From a virus, in the IMG/VR virus record IMGVR_UViG_3300048042_000010, positions 1-20,022 of that record: 20,022 bases of DNA; one strand, 5' to 3'. A program made the translations under genes and the position numbers. Shown one piece after another: positions 10,886-16,024 of the stretch. Under the pieces are notes generated by a model. The model ran no database searches, was not told the origin of the DNA, and saw only the letters and a list, made by a program, of their open reading frames with translations. How positions within the stretch are numbered: position 1 is the stretch's first letter; each line of letters opens with the position of its first letter.

Positions 10886-10959
10886 GGACTCGTAACTCAG
10901 AGGCAGAGTAATCGGCTCTTAACCGATATGGCGAGATTTCGAAATTCTCCGAGTCTACA
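10886..10959 (+). tRNA. tRNA-Lys(CUU)
   Basis: Acceptor GGACTCG/CGAGTCT, D-arm ACTC-AGAGGCA-GAGT, anticodon arm ATCGG-CTCTTAA-CCGAT (anticodon CTT), T-arm GAGA-TTTCGAAAT-TCTC (the pair closing the loop is T-T), discriminator A. CCA is not fully encoded (ACATA). The D- and T-arms are identical to those of tRNA-Val(UAC) at 15649, so the two are paralogues with swapped anticodon and acceptor stems. Confidence 0.88.
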
Positions 10960-10965
10960 TAAGCG

Positions 10966-11015
10966 CCTCAGTTGCATAAATAGCAGTAACGATAAGACTG
11001 TTTATGCAACTGAGG
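10966..11015 (+). promoter_or_regulatory. 15-bp hairpin with embedded late promoter before GIY-YIG gene
   Basis: CCTCAGTTGCATAAA (10966-10980) pairs perfectly with TTTATGCAACTGAGG (11001-11015). The ribosome site TGAGGGA (11011-11017) is in the right arm. CATAAATA (10975-10982), one base from the late consensus, lies across the left arm and loop, so late transcripts would lack the left arm and release the site. This matches the published control of T4 I-TevI. Confidence 0.75.
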
Positions 11016-11027
11016 GACTAGCACTAT

Positions 11028-11567
11028 ATGTTTTATACAATATACAAAATAACAAATTTAATCAATAACAAATATTATATAGGTAAACATCAAACTAAGA
11101 AATTAGATGATGACTATATGGGTTCTGGTAACTTGCTTAAAAGAGCTATTACTAAGTATAGTTTGGAAAATTTTAAGAAAGAAATACTTCATATATTTGA
11201 TAATGAAGAAGAAATGAATGCTAAAGAAAAAGAACTTGTTGTTATATGTGAGGAAAGTTATAATTTATGTGATGGCGGCAAAGGCGGATTTAGTTATATC
11301 AACAGATCAGACATATTAAAATTTAAAGGTAAAAGACATACCGTCAAAACAAAAGAAAAATTACGTCTAGCTGCAGCATCCCAAGAAAATAGACATGATA
11401 TAGCACTTTTCTGTAAAGAAAATAAAATAAATGGAATGTCTGGAAAAACACATTCTGATATAACAAAACAAAAAATGTCGGGCCCTAGAGGGAAATACAA
11501 CGTTCAAAAATTTGGTGTTAAACGAGGCCCATATAAGAAAACCAATCAAAATTCGTTTTCAAAATAA
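11028..11567 (+). CDS. GIY-YIG homing endonuclease, 179 aa
   Basis: The N-terminal GIY-YIG nuclease is plain: YTIYKITN (3-10) and KYYIGKH (15-21), with Asp/Tyr-Met-Gly-Ser-Gly after it, then the conserved helix region up to Glu69. The C-terminal half contains two NUMOD3-like DNA-binding repeats (GKRHTVKTKEKLR and GKTHSDITKQKMS). This is the architecture of phage SegA-like freestanding enzymes. It lies just after tRNA-Lys, and its ribosome site is sequestered by a 15-bp hairpin that spans a late promoter. Confidence 0.92.
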   Translation: MFYTIYKITNLINNKYYIGKHQTKKLDDDYMGSGNLLKRAITKYSLENFKKEILHIFDNEEEMNAKEKELVVICEESYNLCDGGKGGFSYINRSDILKFKGKRHTVKTKEKLRLAAASQENRHDIALFCKENKINGMSGKTHSDITKQKMSGPRGKYNVQKFGVKRGPYKKTNQNSFSK

Positions 11568-11604
11568 GGTTAAATGGTAACCAAATATTCCGTAAAAATA
11601 ACAA

Positions 11605-11632
11605 TTGACAACATTATGATAGATGCTATCAT
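11605..11632 (+). promoter_or_regulatory. Sigma70-like promoter
   Basis: TTGACA (11605-11610), a 16-base spacer and TATCAT (11627-11632) preceded by ATGC. It is 45 bases before the membrane protein gene. Confidence 0.65.
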
Positions 11633-11676
11633 AAAGTATACTCTATTATGAGTATTAGATTTAAACTTCGGAGAAT

Positions 11677-12249
11677 ATGAATATGTTTACATTTGCTTTA
11701 GCCAATAGCGTGCTATTTTTGTATATTGCCGTCCCATTGTATTTGATCTTTTTAACCATCCTGATCGAAGGTACAAATAGTACTGGCCTTGCTACATTAT
11801 CGCTAGGTATAATATTGGTTGGATTGCAATTGTTTACTGATATCCATCCATTTACGTTTGCACTATATAACCCACTAACTACTCTTGCTTATGCTGTAGG
11901 ATATCTTGTAATTGGCGTGATATATGTCTATTTCAAGTGGAAGAGCTACACGAGAATGGCTCGACGAGCTATGGAAGCTTGGCTCGAAAATCACAAGCTA
12001 CAGGCACCTACTGACGCTGCTCGCTCATTAGGATACATTTCCGTCCCGCTGCGGGTTAACACATATAAGTACAAGATTACAAGCTGGATGGCGTACTGGC
12101 CGGTCAGTATGGCATGGACTTTGTTGAATGATCCGCTACGCAGGTTGTTCGAGTCAGTGTATTACCGCATTTCTTCGTCCTTGCAGACTATCAGCAACCG
12201 AGAATTTGCTGACATGGTCAGCAAATATAATATTCCTAAGGATGAGTAA
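11677..12249 (+). CDS. Membrane protein, 190 aa
   Basis: Three hydrophobic segments near the N-terminus (about 5-30, 37-56, 64-88) are followed by a basic amphipathic region (KWKSYTRMARRAMEAW) and a soluble C-terminal half. The topology suggests an inner-membrane protein with its C-terminus in the cytoplasm. No family is recognised. It has its own early-type promoter (11605-11632) and a weak ribosome site CGGAG; an ATG at 11683 is an alternative start. GC content in the second half is higher than in its neighbours. Confidence 0.75.
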   Translation: MNMFTFALANSVLFLYIAVPLYLIFLTILIEGTNSTGLATLSLGIILVGLQLFTDIHPFTFALYNPLTTLAYAVGYLVIGVIYVYFKWKSYTRMARRAMEAWLENHKLQAPTDAARSLGYISVPLRVNTYKYKITSWMAYWPVSMAWTLLNDPLRRLFESVYYRISSSLQTISNREFADMVSKYNIPKDE

Positions 12250-12250
12250 G

Positions 12251-12258
12251 TATAAATA
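12251..12258 (+). promoter_or_regulatory. T4-type late promoter TATAAATA
   Basis: An exact match, nine bases before the mature 5' end of tRNA-Gln(CUG). Transcription would start almost at the mature end. Confidence 0.65.
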
Positions 12259-12267
12259 GAATACCAT

Positions 12268-12343
12268 TGGAGGGTAGTTCAGTTGGTAGAACGCAGGTCT
12301 CTGAAATCTGATGTCGGTGGTTCGAGTCCATCCCCTCCAGCCA
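12268..12343 (+). tRNA. tRNA-Gln(CUG)
   Basis: A canonical 76-nt tRNA with encoded CCA: acceptor TGGAGGG/CCCTCCA, D-arm GTTC...GAAC, anticodon arm CAGGT-CTCTGAA-ATCTG (anticodon CTG), T-arm GGTGG-TTCGAGT-CCATC, discriminator G. U1-A72 and G73 fit glutamine. An exact late promoter lies nine bases upstream and a terminator 12 bases downstream, so it is a single-gene transcription unit. Confidence 0.95.
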
Positions 12344-12354
12344 ATTAACAAAAG

Positions 12355-12380
12355 AAAACGGTTGCATTGCAACCGTTTTT
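12355..12380 (+). terminator. Rho-independent terminator
   Basis: AAAACGGTTGCA pairs with TGCAACCGTTTT (12-bp arms, minimal loop), followed by T residues. It closes the tRNA-Gln(CUG) unit. Confidence 0.85.
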
Positions 12381-12498
12381 ATTGACACTATAGCATGGTA
12401 ATTTAGGCAATAATTTCCCAATTTTAAATGTGAATATGTTTCATTAAACCACATAGATCATTCATGCGTTCTAGTTATGATACTAATACATATGCCAT

Positions 12499-12885
12499 TT
12501 AATTTAATTCTATCCAGGTTTGTGTAATTCCATTTTTAGTATAATATGCTAGCATCATATTGAAATATGCATTAGTTTTCAATGACTTTTTAAACATATT
12601 ACTATTTACTTTAGTATTAAATACATATACATCTTCCAAAGTATAATCATCTGTAGTTCCTCTAAGATGGTATTGAAACCCAGTCTGTGTTAATGCCCAA
12701 GCGTTAAAATTATCAAATATTGATATAGTTGAATCAGTCACTGTTGAATTTGCAATCGTTGCATTATGTGAAGATTCAATCCATAGTTTTAAACTGCCTT
12801 TGTTGAAAGAATGTTCTAATGCATTAGCAAGGTCGTGATTGACAGGAGAGCCACTAGTGATCTTTGATATTAATACAAATGCCAT
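12499..12885 (-). CDS. Hypothetical protein, 128 aa, reverse strand
   Basis: Unknown function. A moderately polar beta-rich protein (many Thr, Asn, Ser), without a signal peptide or membrane helices. It is one of four reverse-strand genes in an otherwise forward region. Upstream on its strand lies an exact TATAAATA (12931-12924), about 40 bases from the ATG, overlapping a perfect 12-base palindrome at 12913-12924, so it is probably late-expressed. Confidence 0.75.
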   Translation of the reverse strand: MAFVLISKITSGSPVNHDLANALEHSFNKGSLKLWIESSHNATIANSTVTDSTISIFDNFNAWALTQTGFQYHLRGTTDDYTLEDVYVFNTKVNSNMFKKSLKTNAYFNMMLAYYTKNGITQTWIELN

Positions 12886-12912
12886 ATAATATACCTATAA
12901 TTTTAAGACTAA

Positions 12913-12931
12913 ATAGTATACTATATTTATA
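12913..12931 (-). promoter_or_regulatory. Reverse-strand late promoter with overlapping palindrome
   Basis: Read on the reverse strand, 12931-12924 is TATAAATA. The palindrome ATAGTATACTAT (12913-12924) sits at the expected transcription start and could be an operator or a hairpin at the 5' end of the message. Confidence 0.5.
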
Positions 12932-13219
12932 TACCAAATTGCAATAGTATTCTCAGTAAAATGTATGTTAATATTGACTTAGTAATTGAGAATAATGCAC
13001 ACTATAAATACTTTATAAGTTATGCATATAATAACGGTCTCATGCGGAGGTGGAACCTGCCACCGCAAGGTTGATAGTTCTATTACCTTCCTCCATTTTA
13101 CTCTATAAATACTGTAATAAGCCAATTATCACTGCCATCTAATATGGGCATTAGCTAGGTGGAAAGCTTCTTTCAAACAGCATAATGACTTTTAGATACC
13201 CGGCGACATACGAATTTGA
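12932..13219 (+). other. Intergenic RNA-rich stretch with two late promoters
   Basis: No gene was found. TATAAATA occurs at 13003-13010 and 13104-13111. After each comes folded sequence. First, TGCGG/CCGCA around AGGT-GGA-ACCT, with a GGAGG/CCTCC acceptor-like pairing and a TCCA end (13033-13095). Second, CCATC/GGTGG with TAAT/ATTA, then GAAAG-CTT-CTTTC (13135-13175). Neither folds as a cloverleaf, but promoter spacing and the CCA-like end mirror the tRNA units, so decayed or unusual tRNA-like RNAs are likely. Confidence 0.4.
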
Positions 13220-13250
13220 TTGACATCAACCCTGAGTTATGTGCTATAAT
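13220..13250 (+). promoter_or_regulatory. Sigma70-like promoter
   Basis: TTGACA (13220-13225), a 19-base spacer and a consensus TATAAT (13245-13250) preceded by GTGC. It is 30 bases before the ATG at 13281. Confidence 0.65.
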
Positions 13251-13280
13251 AAACAACGTATAAAGAATTCGAGAGGCAGT

Positions 13281-13397
13281 ATGATTTTAGGTATGGCCGG
13301 TATTGTGTCCGCACAATATTTTGGTGAGCATATGATCACGCGCAAGCGTAGAATTCAGAGGCACAGCTATATCGAGGTCGGGAGATATACAACATAG
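13281..13397 (+). CDS. Small protein, 38 aa
   Basis: A short frame from ATG 13281 to TAG 13395-13397 behind GAGAGGCAG and a dedicated promoter with a perfect -10. The first ~14 residues (MILGMAGIVSAQYF) are hydrophobic; the rest is basic (TRKRRIQRHS). It may be a membrane-anchored micropeptide. No family is recognised, but the promoter and ribosome site argue that it is expressed. Confidence 0.55.
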   Translation: MILGMAGIVSAQYFGEHMITRKRRIQRHSYIEVGRYTT

Positions 13398-13475
13398 TAT
13401 AGACCATTCATTGTCTATTATGGCAATATTGCTAGTCCTATCTTGCTAAGTATATTGTAACCTTTGCAACCCGGG

Positions 13476-13513
13476 TATTGAAAAGAGGGTCGACACTCGT
13501 CCCTCTCGATAAT
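13476..13513 (+). other. Stable hairpin in leader of 13538-14173
   Basis: TATTG/CGATA and AGAGGG/CCCTCT form an 11-bp stem with an A-rich bulge. There is no T-run, so it is not a classic terminator; it may stabilise or attenuate the following message. Confidence 0.4.
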
Positions 13514-13537
13514 TTTAAAGGAAATAAAATAGTAATA

Positions 13538-14173
13538 ATGACTGAGGAATGGTTTGAAAGTTTAAAATATGATTTCAGAACTGAATTTGTTGAATCGTGG
13601 TTGTTCGAATCTCCACAACGAATTAATTCAACTAATACATGGCATATCTTAACGCAAGATTTACAAGGAAAAATTGGTCGAGGAAATCCTATTGTTAACT
13701 GTCAAGATAATTATAAGAAAATAATCGTTAATAACGATTGGTGGTATTGGCATGAAACAAACAATATTCCAGATTTGATAGTATCAGTTATTGAAAAAAA
13801 TCAAAATTTATATATTAATATGTCAGGTAAATCTAATATAGGATCACCTCCATGGATGGACGATGCGTATCAATTTATCGTTAATGACAATAACCATAAA
13901 CTTGCGTTACTAAGTGATTCAAAGTTAACAGATTCTAGTATTAAATTGTGGAAAAGAATGGTTGCAAAGGGATATAATGTATCTGTATATAATTTGCAAA
14001 ATCCTGGTCTAACTATACAAAAGATAACTGATCCAAATCAAGTAGATGAATTTATGTCTAATAATTTTGATAAACAAAATTGGAGATTTTATTTAAATGA
14101 AGATAATAAGGAAGAAAATATTTGGGGTATTTTTTCAATTAGACGTATGAAAGAACGAGCAGGAACATGGTAA
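13538..14173 (+). CDS. Hypothetical protein, 211 aa
   Basis: The frame is open from a TTG at 13478, but the region before ATG 13538 (MTEEWFES...) is occupied by a strong hairpin, so I take the ATG; its ribosome site is poor (AAAGGA is 16 bases away) and the start remains uncertain. The protein is Trp- and Asn-rich with alternating strands and helices (for example LLSDSKLTDSSIKLWKRM) and ends in a basic tail. Not recognised. Confidence 0.65.
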   Translation: MTEEWFESLKYDFRTEFVESWLFESPQRINSTNTWHILTQDLQGKIGRGNPIVNCQDNYKKIIVNNDWWYWHETNNIPDLIVSVIEKNQNLYINMSGKSNIGSPPWMDDAYQFIVNDNNHKLALLSDSKLTDSSIKLWKRMVAKGYNVSVYNLQNPGLTIQKITDPNQVDEFMSNNFDKQNWRFYLNEDNKEENIWGIFSIRRMKERAGTW

Positions 14174-14189
14174 ACAACATAATAGGAGG

Positions 14190-14399
14190 TTGATATATGA
14201 CAATGCATTTGGCCGAGAACACATATTAACTAGCTGGTATGAACTGGTTAAATTATCACCAGTTAATTGGAAAGATAAAGAATCTATTAAGAGGTTCAGA
14301 ATAGCTAGTGACGCTTATGCAAAAACATGGTCAAGATTAGACTATGAAGAGCAAGGTTGGATAAGTGAACAGATATTAAATAATGTATATGGAAGGTGA
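14190..14399 (+). CDS. Hypothetical protein, 69 aa, start problematic
   Basis: A strong ribosome site AGGAGG (14184-14189) is seven bases before ATG 14197, which opens a ten-codon frame (MTMHLAENTY) in a different register. The 69-codon frame has only a TTG at 14190, touching the ribosome site. A frame change near 14205-14215 would join them. So this is a frameshifted gene, a programmed frameshift, or a leader peptide followed by a reinitiated gene. The long frame looks like a genuine helical protein (WxRLDYEEQGWISEQ). Its stop overlaps the 5' end of tRNA-Ser. Confidence 0.5.
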   Translation: MIYDNAFGREHILTSWYELVKLSPVNWKDKESIKRFRIASDAYAKTWSRLDYEEQGWISEQILNNVYGR

Positions 14400-14478
14400 A
14401 CCAGATGGGATCTGGCACTGATTGGAAATCAGTCGGGCGCCGCGAGGGGCTGTGGATCGAGACCACCTCCTTCCTCCA
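14391..14478 (+). tRNA. tRNA-Ser(GGA), class II, U73
   Basis: Acceptor GGAAGG/CCTTCC, D-arm CCAGATGGGATCTGG, anticodon arm ACTGA-TTGGAAA-TCAGT (anticodon GGA), a long variable arm, T-arm GTGG-ATCGAGA-CCAC (T54 replaced by A), and CCA encoded. The discriminator is T, whereas bacterial serine tRNAs have G, which could affect charging. The 5' end overlaps the stop codon of the preceding gene. Confidence 0.75.
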
Positions 14479-14484
14479 AATTAT

Positions 14485-14575
14485 AGAGAGGGTTGTCGGG
14501 CGGTCCCGACCTCGGCTTCGAACACCGATGATACGTTAATAGCGTATGGAGATCAACACTGCCTCCTCTCTTCCA
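14485..14575 (+). other. tRNA-like element with class II-type arms
   Basis: Acceptor AGAGAGG (14485-14491)/CCTCTCT (14565-14571) followed by TCCA. Inside are GTCGGG-CGGT-CCCGAC in the D position, TCGG-CTTCGAACA-CCGA in the anticodon position (nine-base loop), ATACG-TTAATAG-CGTAT as a variable-arm-like hairpin, and no convincing T-arm (GGAG...CTCC overlaps the acceptor). It is either a degraded serine- or arginine-type tRNA or a tRNA mimic with four hairpins. Confidence 0.45.
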
Positions 14576-14605
14576 TTTTAAATTGCAAATTAGATAATTG
14601 TATGA

Positions 14606-14613
14606 TATAAATA
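14606..14613 (+). promoter_or_regulatory. T4-type late promoter TATAAATA
   Basis: An exact match, seven bases before the mature 5' end of tRNA-Gly(GCC). Confidence 0.65.
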
Positions 14614-14620
14614 GTAGTAC

Positions 14621-14718
14621 GCTGGAGTAGCTCAATGGTAGAGTATAACATTGCCTGAAGACATCACGGTGTCTTGAACAATGTTATGACGAGGGTTCGA
14701 TTCCCTCCTCTAGCTCCA
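14621..14718 (+). tRNA. tRNA-Gly(GCC) with 24-nt anticodon-loop insertion
   Basis: Removing 14656-14679 gives a textbook tRNA-Gly: acceptor GCTGGAG/CTCTAGC, D-arm GCTC-AATGGTA-GAGT, anticodon arm TAACA-TTGCCAA-TGTTA (anticodon GCC), T-arm GAGGG-TTCGATT-CCCTC, U73, CCA. The insertion lies just 3' of C36 (the exact cut is ambiguous by one C) and forms AAGACA-TCACGG-TGTCTT. As transcribed, TTG also pairs with CAA, so the unspliced arm is one long stem in which the anticodon cannot read codons. It is unlike any group I or II intron in size. Confidence 0.85.
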
Positions 14719-14735
14719 AAATTTGAGGCACCATA

Positions 14736-14900
14736 ATGACTGTTCAGACTGCTAAGGCAGCAAGTTCTAAAATTAGACCAAGACCTCCAGCAAAGCCAAC
14801 TGATAAACCGTTAGCTTTACCATTAGCAAATAGATACAACATTAAAGCAAGCCAACTTAGAACTCAACAGGTACAACGGTCCGGCGGCCGTGGCAGATAA
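14736..14900 (+). CDS. Small basic Pro-rich protein, 54 aa
   Basis: ATG 14736 behind GAGGCA, stop TAA 14898-14900, placed directly after tRNA-Gly(GCC). Strongly basic, with a Pro-rich disordered segment (IRPRPPAKPTDKPLALPL) and a Gly-Arg tail (RSGGRGR) typical of nucleic-acid-binding tails. Not recognised. It precedes the promoter of the WGR-like gene. Confidence 0.6.
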   Translation: MTVQTAKAASSKIRPRPPAKPTDKPLALPLANRYNIKASQLRTQQVQRSGGRGR

Positions 14901-14913
14901 TTTTATTTTCTGG

Positions 14914-14942
14914 TTGACAGCATAAGCATATGGTGCTAATGT
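14914..14942 (+). promoter_or_regulatory. Sigma70-like promoter
   Basis: TTGACA (14914-14919), a 17-base spacer and TAATGT (14937-14942) preceded by GTGC. It lies 31 bases before the ATG at 14974. Confidence 0.6.
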
Positions 14943-14973
14943 ATCAAAGTTAGAGCAGGCTCAGGAGTTTCAA

Positions 14974-15285
14974 ATGAGCGTTGACGTTGGTTTGATATGG
15001 GCCGGTTGGAATACCGAAGGAAATAGTGATAAGGTTTGGGGCGTCATTAAGCAAGGTGCGGTTGCGCTTCCGCAACGAAATTCAAAGGTTTATGTATTTT
15101 GGGGTGCGCGCGGCAAAAGCATGATGTTCAAAGCCGATACGTATACGTATGAAATCGAAGATTTGATTAGAAAGAAACAGAAGAAGGGTTATAAGGAAAT
15201 TGACTATGCTAAGCTGCTGAAAATTTGGCCAGACTTCGAAGATACCCTTTCACAACGATTTACGTTCTTCCTTTTGAGTCAATAA
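14974..15285 (+). CDS. WGR-domain-like protein, 103 aa
   Basis: The N-terminal ~85 residues resemble a WGR domain, a small nucleic-acid-binding fold known from PARPs and bacterial regulators: a strand pair before VYVFWGARGK (39-48, the WGR-type core), a Phe-containing strand, then a helix and KKGYKEID. It ends with an aromatic helix. A stand-alone WGR-like protein might bind nicked DNA or RNA ends. The ribosome site is CAGGAG; the promoter is at 14914-14942. Higher GC than its neighbours suggests acquisition. Confidence 0.55.
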   Translation: MSVDVGLIWAGWNTEGNSDKVWGVIKQGAVALPQRNSKVYVFWGARGKSMMFKADTYTYEIEDLIRKKQKKGYKEIDYAKLLKIWPDFEDTLSQRFTFFLLSQ

Positions 15286-15300
15286 ATTACAATAAATCAG

Positions 15301-15331
15301 TTGACAAGAGAATAGGTTTGTTGTATAAATA
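15301..15331 (+). promoter_or_regulatory. Overlapping early and late promoters before tRNA-Gly(UCC)
   Basis: TTGACA (15301-15306), a 17-base spacer and TATAAA (15324-15329), which is also the start of an exact TATAAATA (15324-15331). The mature tRNA starts at 15339, so both early and late transcription would begin near its 5' end. Confidence 0.65.
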
Positions 15332-15338
15332 GTAATAT

Positions 15339-15439
15339 GCGGGTGTAACATAGAAGCTAAATGTATCAGTCTTCCTGTGGAGTGCTAGTCACTCTAGAGG
15401 AAACTGAAGAAGTCGGAGCGTTACCGATCACCCGCTCCA
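15339..15439 (+). tRNA. tRNA-Gly(UCC) with 25-nt anticodon-loop insertion
   Basis: Without 15376-15400 it is a complete tRNA: acceptor GCGGGTG/CACCCGC, D-stem ACAT/ATGT, anticodon arm TCAGT-CTTCCAA-ACTGA (anticodon TCC), T-stem GTCGG/CCGAT, U73 and CCA. The insertion again lies right after C36 and folds GAGTG-CTAGT-CACTC, while TTCC pairs with GGAA, sequestering the anticodon. The T-loop is AGCGTTA, identical to that of the tRNA-Ile-like gene at 8583, and the D-loop AGAAGCTAA lacks GG. A second, uninterrupted tRNA-Gly(UCC) follows at 15452. Confidence 0.78.
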
Positions 15440-15451
15440 AATTAAATATGC

Positions 15452-15525
15452 GCAGTGATAGCTCAATGGTAGAGTGGCTGGGTTCCACCTAGTAGACGAT
15501 AATTCGATTTTATCACGCTGCTCCA
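15452..15525 (+). tRNA. tRNA-Gly(UCC), uninterrupted
   Basis: Acceptor GCAGTG/CGCTGC (seventh pair A-A), D-arm GCTC-AATGGTA-GAGT, anticodon arm GCTGG-GTTCCAC-CTAGT (anticodon TCC), T-arm GATAA-TTCGATT-TTATC, U73 and encoded CCA. The loop begins with G32, unusual. It gives the phage a second reader of GGA/GGG codons. Confidence 0.85.
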
Positions 15526-15648
15526 ATAATTTCTGTGGACGTATAGAGTATATATAAAAAGACCATGGTATCCACTCAGGTTGCTGCATTCCTAGGAACA
15601 TAAATGCAGGAAGAAATTCGATGACACATAAATAATGTGTCATCATAT
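15526..15648 (+). other. Structured leader with hairpin-embedded late promoter
   Basis: GTGGA/TCCAC (15535-15577) and TGCATT/AATGCA (15586-15609) form local stems. ATGACACAT (15621-15629) pairs perfectly with ATGTGTCAT (15635-15643) around CATAAATA (15627-15634), a late-promoter variant, 15 bases before tRNA-Val. No reading frame above 12 codons. Confidence 0.5.
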
Positions 15649-15723
15649 GGTCGGGTAACTCAGAGGCAGAGTACTGGTGTTACATACCAGATGGCGAGAT
15701 TTCGAAATTCTCCCCGACTACCA
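15649..15723 (+). tRNA. tRNA-Val(UAC)
   Basis: Acceptor GGTCGGG/CCCGACT, D-arm ACTC-AGAGGCA-GAGT, anticodon arm CTGGT-GTTACAT-ACCAG (anticodon TAC), T-arm GAGA-TTTCGAAAT-TCTC, and ACCA encoded. The D-arm, variable loop and T-arm are identical to tRNA-Lys(CUU) at 10886, including the T-T mismatch closing the T-loop, so one arose from the other by replacement of acceptor and anticodon stems. A hairpin-embedded late promoter lies 15 bases upstream. Confidence 0.9.
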
Positions 15724-15893
15724 TTTATCAGATAGTACCAATTTTATTTAATGTAGTCTTCGTCATGAGTAATACCGCTCATTTCCTAGTATCGCCTGAT
15801 ATGAAAAACTGCAAAAATATATAATATTACCTATGAAGTATGTAAAGGTAGATACTACAGAGCCAAAGGTAAAGTTAAGACTAAATAATATAT
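15724..15893 (+). pseudogene. Frameshifted small reading frame and leader of tRNA-Leu(UAG)
   Basis: ATG 15764 opens MSNTAHFLVSPDMKNCKNI and stops. The +1 frame after AAAAAC continues KTAKIYNITYEVCKGRYY and a Lys-rich tail, ending at TAA 15887-15889. Joined, they would give a ~40-residue basic protein. No good ribosome site is seen, so decay is the simplest reading. CTAAATAA at 15880-15887 is a late-promoter variant serving tRNA-Leu(UAG). Confidence 0.3.
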
Positions 15894-15971
15894 GCGCTAC
15901 TAGCCCAACTGGTCAGAGGTGATTGCCTTAGAAGCAATAGGTTCTCGGTTCGAATCCGAGGTGGCGCACCA
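15894..15971 (+). tRNA. tRNA-Leu(UAG), short variable loop
   Basis: Acceptor GCGCTAC/GTGGCGC with ACCA, D-stem GCC/GGT, anticodon arm ATTGC-CTTAGAA-GCAAT (anticodon TAG), T-arm CTCGG-TTCGAAT-CCGAG. The variable loop is only AGGTT, so like tRNA-Leu(CAA) at 623 this is a class I body carrying a leucine anticodon, and its D-arm resembles that tRNA. The anticodon reads CUA (it is not a stop suppressor). Charging identity is open. Confidence 0.9.
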
Positions 15972-15995
15972 AATTATCAATTTTTATAATAGCGT

Positions 15996-16023
15996 GTCGG
16001 TTCGAGTCCGACATCCCGCACCA
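15996..16023 (+). pseudogene. Orphan tRNA 3' half
   Basis: A T-arm GTCGG-TTCGAGT-CCGAC, acceptor strand ATCCCGC and ACCA with nothing tRNA-like before it; the required GCGGGAT strand is not found in the window. It is a remnant of recombination at a tRNA gene, or a split half. The stop of the reverse-strand repeat gene is at 16025, two bases away. Confidence 0.6.
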
Positions 16024-16024
16024 T

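Noticed and set aside
12154-12454. Reverse-strand frames over tRNA-Gln(CUG)
   Set aside because: They carry the familiar false peptide produced by antisense tRNA sequence (…DSNHRHQISETCVLPTELPS…-type) and oppose a clear tRNA plus terminator.
14422-14635. Short frames on both strands over tRNA-Ser and the tRNA-like element
   Set aside because: The RNA fold explains the sequence; no start signals.
15894-15971. Amber suppressor tRNA
   Set aside because: The anticodon is UAG, which reads CUA; a suppressor of UAG would need CUA as anticodon.
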